Assembly: GCA_030628225.1 (NCBI GenBank)
Contig: DAOVRJ010000153.1
Location: 1 to 6,145, forward strand
Length of the DNA: 6,145 nucleotides
DNA from: Candidatus Zixiibacteriota bacterium
GTDB lineage: Bacteria > SM23-81
Direction of reading: 5' to 3'
The position numbers were made by a program, and so were the translations under genes. The notes beneath the pieces are model-generated. The model made no database searches. It was not told the DNA's origin and worked only from the letters and a program-made list of their open reading frames with translations. Shown here piece after piece: positions 1 to 5,958 of the stretch (position 1 is its first letter; every line of letters starts with the position of its first letter).

Positions 1-1083
1 ATCTTTTTGGGGATCACTCTGGTCATTGGCCTGTTGGTGATGGGCTTGGCGAGCGCCACGGAGCACTGCGTGCTGCTTGAGCTGTTCACCAATTGCTACT
101 GAGGGGCCTGCGGCAATGCCAATGCGGCGCTTGACAGTGTTGTCAAGTACGATTTCTCCCCTTCCGAATTAGCAGTGATGCGATGTGAAGTGAACTCCTA
201 CTGCCCTTTATATACCAGTGAAGGAAACAGCAGGCTGTTCTGGTATCCCGAGATGGCGGGTGGAGGCTATTGGACACCCACCGTATGGGTGGATGGAATC
301 GACTCGGTAGCGACATCTGCGACTATCTCATGGTGGTGGGACGAGTTAAGGCGTATGGTCGCCGATCGCCGGGCCGTGTCCAGCCCGCTGAAGATGACTA
401 TGCAGGTGGAATTGGACGCCAAGGCGGATAGTGGGACGGTCCATGTGGAAATCGTGGCCACGGATACCATTCCTTTCACCGGACTGTATATTCGCTTTAC
501 CGTCATCGAGGACGATTTGACCTCTGGGTTAAAGCACTATGACCAAATACTGCGGGATTATTTCCCCTCGACGACAGGATACAGTATAACCATAGCCGAG
601 GGGGACACCCTGAGCTTTTCCGAAGACTTCGAAATCGATCCGTCCTGGGTGCTGGAGAACTGCCGTGTGCTGGTCTTCGTGCAGAACGGCAAGTATGTTG
701 CTCAGTATAAAAGGGAGGTGGCCCAGGCCATCCAGGGTCCGCTTCTTGCTCCGGTGCCGGATGCGGTGGCAAATCTGACCGTCACCCTGTTAGAGAGCGA
801 TCTGGTCCTGCAGTGGTCGCCGGTATCCACCGATACGAGCGGCAATCCCGTAGAGGTGGACTACTATCAGGTCTATCGCGACACGTTGAGCTTTTTCGAG
901 CCCGGCTCCGATCCCTTCACTTCCACCACAGACACTTTCTATGTGGACGACTCGGGGGTGGTGGGGGATGCCGGAACCCACTACTACTACGCCGTGACGG
1001 CCGTGGCGGGAAGCAAGGAATCGGATTTCTCCGGAACGGTTGGGGAGTTCGATACCGGGCTGACCAATGAGCCTCCGGAATAG
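1..1083 (+). CDS. Exported Omp28/thioredoxin-like selenoprotein with FN3-like C-terminus (5' partial, Sec at TGA 100-102)
   Basis: The reading frame is open from base 1 to the tandem TAG TAG stop at 1081-1086 except for one TGA at codon 34. The visible product is 360 codons; the true start lies before the window. Residues 1-19 are the hydrophobic core and ASA cleavage site of a signal peptide. The mature protein opens with VLLELFTNCY-U-GAC, which aligns with VLLEHFTSVN-C-GPC of the lipoprotein encoded at 1283-2329, so TGA replaces the first redox cysteine (U34, C37). The thioredoxin cis-proline is in WTPTVWVDG (Pro93). A beta-rich Omp28-like part follows to about residue 245 and shares GDTLSFS and FVQ blocks with the paralogue. 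Residues about 253-346 resemble a fibronectin type III domain. Extra cysteines are at 23, 32, 62, 68 and 221. By family it should act as an envelope thiol oxidoreductase; substrate unknown. An initiation at GTG 175 would remove the signal peptide and active site, so I reject it. The main alternative is a nonsense-mutated pseudogene. Confidence 0.85.
100..102 (+). other. In-frame UGA recoded as selenocysteine
   Basis: The TGA is in frame with about 33 codons upstream, including a signal peptide, and 326 sense codons downstream, and it occupies the catalytic Cys position of a UxxC motif. The genes ending at 2329, 3741 and 5953 use TGA as a normal stop, which argues against genome-wide reassignment of TGA and for local Sec insertion. 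The second cysteine of the motif (TGC at 109-111) is kept. A SECIS-like hairpin follows at 129-148. Confidence 0.85.
129..148 (+). promoter_or_regulatory. Candidate bacterial SECIS element
   Basis: CTTGACA at 130-136 pairs perfectly with TGTCAAG at 141-147, and G129-U148 can add a wobble pair. The four-base loop at 137-140 is GUGU. There are 34 nt between the UGA and the loop. As I recall the bacterial SECIS consensus, it has a short stem, a small loop with G in the first two positions, and a loop about 16-37 nt from the UGA; this hairpin meets all three. It would bind SelB and direct Sec insertion while also coding for the LDSVVK segment. Confidence 0.75.
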
Positions 1084-1112
1084 TAGTTGATATGTGAGTT
1101 GAAAGGAAAAGG

Positions 1113-1144
1113 GCCCTCCTGAGGTTTCGGGAGGGCTTTTTTTT
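1113..1144 (+). terminator. Rho-independent terminator after the selenoprotein gene
   Basis: GCCCTCC (1113-1119) pairs with GGAGGGC (1130-1136). Three inner pairs (U-G, G-C, A-U) extend the stem to about 10 bp around a GGUU loop. Eight T residues (1137-1144) follow and an A-rich run precedes it. It lies 27 nt after the tandem TAG stops and ends the transcript before the downstream operon. Confidence 0.93.
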
Positions 1145-1231
1145 GAATGAAAAATGGAAAATGGAGGATCCATGAAATCGCATTTCTGATACCCACAAAG
1201 AAATTTCAACCAAACCTGCGGAGCTTTTCGC

Positions 1232-1261
1232 TTGCGCTGTGGAGGTCCTTTTTGTTATATT
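1232..1261 (+). promoter_or_regulatory. Putative promoter of the downstream operon
   Basis: An extended -10 element, TG at 1253-1254 and TATATT at 1256-1261 (5 of 6 matches to TATAAT), lies 18 bp after a weak -35 TTGCGC at 1232-1237. It sits between the terminator and the first gene of the operon. The predicted transcript would start near 1267-1269, leaving a leader of only about 15 nt that contains the Shine-Dalgarno sequence. No operator or riboswitch is visible in the intergenic stretch. The -35 match is poor and the sigma factor preference of the organism is unknown. Confidence 0.5.
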
Positions 1262-1272
1262 CATGTCATCAT

Positions 1273-1277
1273 GGAGG
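1273..1277 (+). promoter_or_regulatory. Ribosome binding site fixing the start at 1283
   Basis: GGAGG lies 5 nt before ATG 1283. It settles the start: the upstream in-frame TTG at 1232 would place the putative promoter inside the gene and lacks the tight SD spacing, whereas starting at 1283 gives a clean lipoprotein signal peptide. Confidence 0.85.
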
Positions 1278-1282
1278 AATCG

Positions 1283-2329
1283 ATGCCGGACAAACATGCT
1301 CATATTCTGACCAAGGCGGTCCTTGGGTTTTTAGGGGTTGCCCTTATGGGCTTGGCCCTTCTGGGCGGCTGCGGCCAGCAGGATCCGGTGCAGCCTATCA
1401 CGGGGGCTATATTCGTCTCCTCCGACACGAGCGGAGCAGCGATATTTTTAGATGGAGAGGATTCTGGTCAGGCGACACCGGACACCCTGGGGGAAATTTC
1501 GGTGGGCAGGCATGTGGTCCGGGTCCGCCTGGAGGGATTCGTCAGCACCCCGGAGTCGCTGGTGGTTCAGGTCTCCAGCGGACAGATAGCCGAGGCCTTT
1601 TTTGCCATGAACAAGGTGGCCGGCAGCCGGCGGCTGGTCCTGCTGGAGCATTTCACCAGCGTCAATTGTGGTCCCTGTCCCCAGACAAACAGGATCATCA
1701 ATGGGCTGTTGCAGGATTTTGGCCCGGCAAAGGTGGTGGGCATCGAATATCACCCCTGGCCGGCGGATCCCTTTTACGACGCCGCCAACTTTGAGAACAT
1801 CACCAGAAAGAACTACTACAACATCACCAGCGTCCCGGACATATTCGTAGACGGCCTGGCCAATCCCGACCCGTTCGACTCGCTGGACATCGTGGAGGCG
1901 GTGGATGCCAGGCTGGATCAGATGCCCCCTCTGGCCATCGTAGTGACGGACACCGTGGTTGGTCAAAGCTGGGCCGGCACGGCCCAGGTCATCGGGTTGA
2001 CCGACATAGTCAGCAGCGATCTGCGGGGTTTCTTCGTCGTTCTGGAGAAGGAGGTGCATTATTCCCAGCCTCCGGGCACCAACGGGGAGAAGGATTTTTA
2101 CTTCGTCATGCGCAAGATAGTCCCGGCGGCCAACGGGGAGATGCTGAATATCTCCGCCGGCGACACCCTGACCATTTCCCAGGAGTGCGATCTGCATCCC
2201 GATTGTGATCCGGCAGAGATCTATTCTATCTACTTCGTCCAGGACTATCTCAATAAAGAGATTTTTCAGGCCGGCACCTCTCTGCCTGCGGAGACTTCCC
2301 GGTTTTCCCTGATGAGGAATTTGAGATGA
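1283..2329 (+). CDS. PEGA-domain, Omp28-like thioredoxin-fold lipoprotein
   Basis: The product has 348 residues. A lipoprotein signal peptide ends in LLGGC, giving lipidated Cys30. Residues about 40-108 resemble a PEGA domain (IFVSSDTSGAAIFLDGEDSG, ending in a hydrophobic strand), a fold usually linked to surface or cell-wall contact. A thioredoxin-like Omp28 domain starts near residue 116 with VLLEHFTS and carries the redox motif C129-G-P-C132; the cis-proline is Pro185 in SVPDIFVDG. The C-terminal beta part (about 215-348) has a second cysteine pair at 302 and 308. It aligns along most of its length with the selenoprotein at 1-1083, but carries a PEGA domain before the thioredoxin fold instead of FN3 after it. 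It is likely an envelope-anchored thiol oxidoreductase or disulfide handler. Its stop overlaps the next start by ATGA at 2326-2329, which indicates translational coupling. The domain family is fairly sure; the direction of redox chemistry and the substrate are not. Confidence 0.88.
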   Translation: MPDKHAHILTKAVLGFLGVALMGLALLGGCGQQDPVQPITGAIFVSSDTSGAAIFLDGEDSGQATPDTLGEISVGRHVVRVRLEGFVSTPESLVVQVSSGQIAEAFFAMNKVAGSRRLVLLEHFTSVNCGPCPQTNRIINGLLQDFGPAKVVGIEYHPWPADPFYDAANFENITRKNYYNITSVPDIFVDGLANPDPFDSLDIVEAVDARLDQMPPLAIVVTDTVVGQSWAGTAQVIGLTDIVSSDLRGFFVVLEKEVHYSQPPGTNGEKDFYFVMRKIVPAANGEMLNISAGDTLTISQECDLHPDCDPAEIYSIYFVQDYLNKEIFQAGTSLPAETSRFSLMRNLR

Positions 2330-3741
2330 AAAGGAGAGCCTTCAAAACCCTGCCCTCCCTGCTCGTTCTCTTTCTGTGGGTCGGATCCAGCATGGCCCAG
2401 GATTATTCCTTCAGCCACACCTGTGACAATCAGGGCTATGTGGTCCATCCGGACAGCTTCGCTCTCTTCACCACCATTCTGACAAATACCGGGGCCCAGG
2501 CCGATACCTACCGGGTGGTGCTGGACAAGGATCTGCCAGTGCCCTGGTACAGCCTGGCCTGTAATTCCATGGGCTGCTTTCCTGATTCCGTGCGGATCAC
2601 TCTTGCTTCCGCTGAGGCGGAGACCATCACCGTGTACATTTGGCCTTTCAGTTTCACCGGCGCGGGCACGGTGACCATGCGGGTCAGCTCCCTAGGCGAT
2701 CCGGGACAGACGACGGCCATGCCGCTGACGGCCATCACCAACACGGGGGTGGAGGTCCTGGTGGTGGACGACGACGGGACAGAGAATTACGAGACGTACT
2801 ATCAAACCGCTCTGTACAGCACCGGCCGCACCCACGGCACATTGGATAACGCCTTCACCACGATCGGCGCCGATGAGCTGGCTCCCTTCTCTGCGGTGGT
2901 CTGGTTCACCGGAGAGGCGACGCCCGTGTTGACGGAGGAGGACCGTCAAGCGATATCCGCTTATTTAGCGGGTGGAGGGAGGCTGTTCATCTCCGGTCAG
3001 GATATCGCCTATGCGCTGTGTGATCCGGCCAGCGGGGAGTCGGATTCGAGCACGGGTGCATGGTTTACTTACACTTTCTGTGCATCATATGGAGGCGAAT
3101 ATAACAGCACGTTGATATTGAACGGGATTGCTGGCAACTCCATATCCAATAGCAGCACGCTGAGTGTTTCTGGTGGCGATGGAGCAAATAATCAGACAGC
3201 ACCCGATATCATTGAGAATATCTATGGACAATATCCTCACTTTGCTTATCCGGCATTTCACTATTCTGATTTCTACGACTGGCCGCATGTGGGAGCTATT
3301 ACTTTGAGCACCGGGGTCTATCGAATCGTCTACTTCGCCTTCGGCTTCGAGGCCATAGACAACGCCGCCGACCGGGCCCTGCTGATGGAGCGCATCATGG
3401 ACTATTTCGAAGATTCCACTTATGTGGAGACGGACACAGAGATCGCCTCACATCCACAGAACTTCTTCCTCTCGCCCAACTATCCCAACCCATTCAACGC
3501 CACCACGGTCCTGAGCCTTACCATCCCCGGCGATGAGCCTATGCCCGCCTCACTGAAGATCTACAACGTCCTGGGCCAGGAGGTGCGCACTCTGGTGGAC
3601 GGGATCGTCTCACCGGGAAGGCACATCATTCTGTGGGATGGGACAGACGATACAGGCTGGGACCTGGCCAGCGGGGTGTATTTCTCCCGGCTGGATGCTG
3701 GCGGATTCACTCAGACACGAAAACTAGTGTTGTCTCGCTGA
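2326..3741 (+). CDS. Secreted protein with Rossmann/GATase-like domain and C-terminal FlgD-like sorting domain
   Basis: The product has 471 residues and begins at the ATG that overlaps the previous stop, with GAGGA 7 nt upstream. The signal peptide probably cleaves after SMA (residue 24). Residues about 26-138 form a beta-rich Ig-like region with Cys33, 79 and 84. Residues about 141-362 look like a Rossmann-type alpha/beta domain of the GATase/ThuA-like kind: VEVLVVDDDG at the first strand, then FSAVVWFTG, LAGGGRLFISGQDIAYAL and a late VYFAFGFEAI block. I see no convincing catalytic triad. Residues about 383-471 are a C-terminal sorting domain: NYPNPFNATT, LKIYNVLGQEVRTLVDG, WDGTDDTG, ASGVYFSRL and a final KLVLSR. 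This predicts export to the surface by a type IX-like route, if the genome has one. Its place between two thioredoxin-fold genes makes it a possible redox client or partner, but this is inference. Confidence 0.85.
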   Translation: MKRRAFKTLPSLLVLFLWVGSSMAQDYSFSHTCDNQGYVVHPDSFALFTTILTNTGAQADTYRVVLDKDLPVPWYSLACNSMGCFPDSVRITLASAEAETITVYIWPFSFTGAGTVTMRVSSLGDPGQTTAMPLTAITNTGVEVLVVDDDGTENYETYYQTALYSTGRTHGTLDNAFTTIGADELAPFSAVVWFTGEATPVLTEEDRQAISAYLAGGGRLFISGQDIAYALCDPASGESDSSTGAWFTYTFCASYGGEYNSTLILNGIAGNSISNSSTLSVSGGDGANNQTAPDIIENIYGQYPHFAYPAFHYSDFYDWPHVGAITLSTGVYRIVYFAFGFEAIDNAADRALLMERIMDYFEDSTYVETDTEIASHPQNFFLSPNYPNPFNATTVLSLTIPGDEPMPASLKIYNVLGQEVRTLVDGIVSPGRHIILWDGTDDTGWDLASGVYFSRLDAGGFTQTRKLVLSR

Positions 3742-3762
3742 CGGAAAGAGGATCACATCAAC

Positions 3763-4485
3763 ATGAGAAAGCGAATTGGTCTATTTCTGCTGCTGTCGCT
3801 CGTTGTGACCGGCCTGCTTTTCGTCTCCTGGGTCACCGCCGAGGAGGATAACGACAAGCTGCCCATAGTCCCCGATTTTAAGCTCAAGAACCTTGAGGGT
3901 GAAAGAATAGCCCTCAGCGATCTGCTGGGTAAAGGACCCATCCTCATCTCCTTCTGGGCTACCTGGTGCAAGCCCTGTATCAAGGAGCTGCCTCATCTCC
4001 AGGAGTTGTACGAGAAGTACAAAGATAGGGGTTTCCTGGTGGTGGCCATCTCTGAGGATGCGCCGCGGAGCGTCTCCAAGGTGAGAAGCTTCATCGCCGG
4101 AAAGCGCTATACCTTTCTGGTCCTGCTGGACGACAACAACAGCGTTCAGCGCAAGTTGAACTTCCGGGCCATTCCCTACACCATGTTGCTGGACAAAGAG
4201 GGACACATCGTGCACAAACGGATGGGCTACCGTCCTGGCGATGAGCGCTTGCTGGAAGAGGAGTTCTTGTCCTTGATCGAGGTGCCGGAGGAGCGGGAGA
4301 GGATGGCGGAGGAAGAGAAGAAGGATGAGGGCACCGGGCAGACGGCGGAGGATGAGCAAGGCGAACAGGAACAAGGTGAGGGTGAGAAGGGGAGTGCTGA
4401 GCAGGAGCGAGGCGAGAGAAAGTATATAAAGAAAGTGAAGAAGGAATGGGCTAAAATTAAGTCCGCAGAGGGACGCGATGAGTAA
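3763..4485 (+). CDS. TlpA-family exported thioredoxin with charged C-terminal tail
   Basis: The product has 240 residues. An N-terminal hydrophobic segment (about 6-24, KR before it, VTA at 24-26) is a signal peptide or membrane anchor. Residues about 34-172 form a TlpA/ResA-like thioredoxin domain: VPDFKLKNLEGERIALSDL, FWATWCKPC with active Cys69 and Cys72, VVAISED, and the cis-proline in RAIPYTMLL (Pro138). TlpA relatives usually reduce periplasmic disulfides, for example in cytochrome c maturation, taking electrons from a DsbD/CcdA-type protein; none is in the window. Residues 174-240 are an unusual tail, first rich in Glu, Gln and Gly, then Lys-rich (KYIKKVKKEWAKIK). The start is supported by AGAGGA about 10 nt upstream; the gap to the previous gene is 21 nt. 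The end overlaps the next gene by 8 nt. Family assignment is firm; the specific substrate is unknown. Confidence 0.93.
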   Translation: MRKRIGLFLLLSLVVTGLLFVSWVTAEEDNDKLPIVPDFKLKNLEGERIALSDLLGKGPILISFWATWCKPCIKELPHLQELYEKYKDRGFLVVAISEDAPRSVSKVRSFIAGKRYTFLVLLDDNNSVQRKLNFRAIPYTMLLDKEGHIVHKRMGYRPGDERLLEEEFLSLIEVPEERERMAEEEKKDEGTGQTAEDEQGEQEQGEGEKGSAEQERGERKYIKKVKKEWAKIKSAEGRDE

Positions 4486-5953
4486 AGCCTTGACGAGAAT
4501 GGCTCGAATATGCCCTATTCCGGGCTTTTTTTTCTGTCTGTTTCTGATCCCCGGAATTATCCCTCAGGCCGGAGCCCTGGACATGCTGGGCTTCGATCTC
4601 AGCAACCAGATGGAGTACTCCTGGGACACCGAGGACGAGGAGGAGATCTTCGAGAACTGGCTGGATGTCAACTACCGCATGGATATCCTGACCACCGGCC
4701 TGCGCTACGAAGTTTTCCAGCCCTCCAAAACGGGCCAGACGAAGGAGGAGGTTGCCCTGCTCTACTTCGCCGTGGAGAAGGACGGCATCGGATTGCGGGG
4801 AGGCGATTTCTATACGATTTTCGGCCGCGGCCTGGCTCTGCGGGCTTATGAGGACAGGGATTTGCGAGTGGATAACAAACTACGTGGTATTAAGTTTCAG
4901 GGGTACTATCGTGGATTGGAGGCGACGTTGTTGTCTGGCCGCCCACCGCGGAAGGACCGGGATAATGCCGACGAGATTCGCGGGCTCAACCTGAACCTTC
5001 AGCTGGCCCGCGGGCTGAGCTTCGGGTGGAGCTATGCTTCCCTGAAGGCACCCGGAACTTCCGGAAGGGGCACGGAAATCAACACCGGCCGCGTGGAGGC
5101 CTTCGCCGGGCCGCTGAGCTTTTACGGCGAGCTGGCCAAGCGGACCCGCAGCCTGGGGTACGGACTCTATTTTTCATCCAGCTTTTCACGATCGGGATTC
5201 GCCCTCATTGCCGAGTTCAAGGATTACGACCAGATGGTCCTGCAGACCAGCGATGGGCGCCAATACAACACGCCCCCCGCTCTGACCCGGGAGCATGCCT
5301 ACTCCCTCCTCCGGCGCCACCCCCATGTGCTTGACGCCGATGATGAGCTTGGTCTTCAGTTGGAGGCCAGTCTCTCGCCCCTGGAGTGGACCTCGGTGCT
5401 GCTGAACTACAGCTACACGGCGGAGCACGCCAGATATGAAGCTCACCCGAATGCCAGTGCAGAGCTTTCTGGAGAATGGGGCAAGCCTCTCTTCCGGGAA
5501 GCATACGCGGAGGTTACCCAGGAGATCGGGGAGCAGGCATCCCTGGTGGCCGCCGGCGGAATATCTCTGGCCCCTGGGGATGTCAATTATACCGGGGTTT
5601 TGGATGTAAGCCTCTACTTGGATCATATGAACACTATTCGCCTTGAGCTCCAGGCTCAGCACACCGAGGAATACGGAGAATACGACGATCATATGCTCAC
5701 GGTGGAATTCACCCGCGCTCCCCGCCTCTCGCTGAGTCTGGCGGGCGAGCACACCAACAAGTCGGACATGCAGAAGCTTTCCGGTGAGGCCAACAACTGG
5801 CTCTCTGCCCAGATGGATCTGCAGCTGACCGATAATCACGACGCCACCCTGTTCGTCGGTTCCCGGCAGGGAGGATTTATCTGCACCGGCGGCCGTTGCC
5901 GCTGGGAGCCGGAGTTCAAGGGTGTGGAGCTGAAGCTATTCAGCAATTTCTGA
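4478..5953 (+). CDS. DUF6029-like outer-membrane beta-barrel protein
   Basis: The product has 491 residues. It begins with a hydrophobic signal peptide (about residues 10-33, QAGA then LDMLGF). The mature part is made of many amphipathic strands with aromatic girdles (YSFSSS-like, LLNYSYTAEH, LSLSLAGEH) and ends in GVELKLFSNF with a terminal Phe, as expected for BAM-inserted barrels. The block GDFYTIFGRGLALRAYEDRD followed by RVDNKLRGIKF (about 109-140) matches my memory of the DUF6029 family, found in Bacteroidetes and relatives and of unknown function. The mature protein has only two cysteines, 469 and 474, in CTGGRC just before the last strand. The ATG at 4478 follows AGAGGGA and overlaps the TlpA gene by 8 nt, so it is probably translationally coupled; the ATG at 4499 is an alternative start that would still leave a signal peptide. 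It may be a pore or a receptor for the redox proteins of this operon, but no function is shown. Confidence 0.8.
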   Translation: MSKALTRMARICPIPGFFFCLFLIPGIIPQAGALDMLGFDLSNQMEYSWDTEDEEEIFENWLDVNYRMDILTTGLRYEVFQPSKTGQTKEEVALLYFAVEKDGIGLRGGDFYTIFGRGLALRAYEDRDLRVDNKLRGIKFQGYYRGLEATLLSGRPPRKDRDNADEIRGLNLNLQLARGLSFGWSYASLKAPGTSGRGTEINTGRVEAFAGPLSFYGELAKRTRSLGYGLYFSSSFSRSGFALIAEFKDYDQMVLQTSDGRQYNTPPALTREHAYSLLRRHPHVLDADDELGLQLEASLSPLEWTSVLLNYSYTAEHARYEAHPNASAELSGEWGKPLFREAYAEVTQEIGEQASLVAAGGISLAPGDVNYTGVLDVSLYLDHMNTIRLELQAQHTEEYGEYDDHMLTVEFTRAPRLSLSLAGEHTNKSDMQKLSGEANNWLSAQMDLQLTDNHDATLFVGSRQGGFICTGGRCRWEPEFKGVELKLFSNF

Positions 5954-5958
5954 GGGCC

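Noticed and set aside
100-102. TGA as a nonsense mutation making the first gene a pseudogene, or as a genome-wide sense codon
   Set aside because: The TGA sits precisely at the catalytic Cys, a SECIS-like hairpin follows, and more than 320 codons downstream are intact. TGA is used as normal stop at 2327-2329, 3739-3741 and 5951-5953, so wide reassignment is unlikely.
1172-1189. Five-codon micro-ORF (MKSHF) with GGAGG four nt upstream
   Set aside because: It lies after the terminator and before the putative promoter, so it is probably not transcribed; too short to support as a gene or leader peptide.
1147-1794. Open frame of 215 codons overlapping the PEGA/Omp28-like gene in another frame
   Set aside because: Its product is low-complexity Gly/Arg-rich sequence with no signal peptide or domain, while the frame starting at 1283 has a lipobox and clear domains.
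1448-2197. Long open frame on the - strand (249 codons)
   Set aside because: It is antisense to the well-supported lipoprotein gene, has no recognisable domain or RBS, and is an expected shadow of high-GC codon use.
3781-4374. Open frame on the - strand (197 codons) with a Leu-rich N-terminus
   Set aside because: It is the complement of the TlpA gene; the Leu-rich start is the antisense reading of the Glu-rich tail.
5186-5839. Open frame on the - strand (217 codons)
   Set aside because: It is antisense to the barrel gene, shows no domain, and the + strand frame has strand periodicity and a C-terminal Phe.
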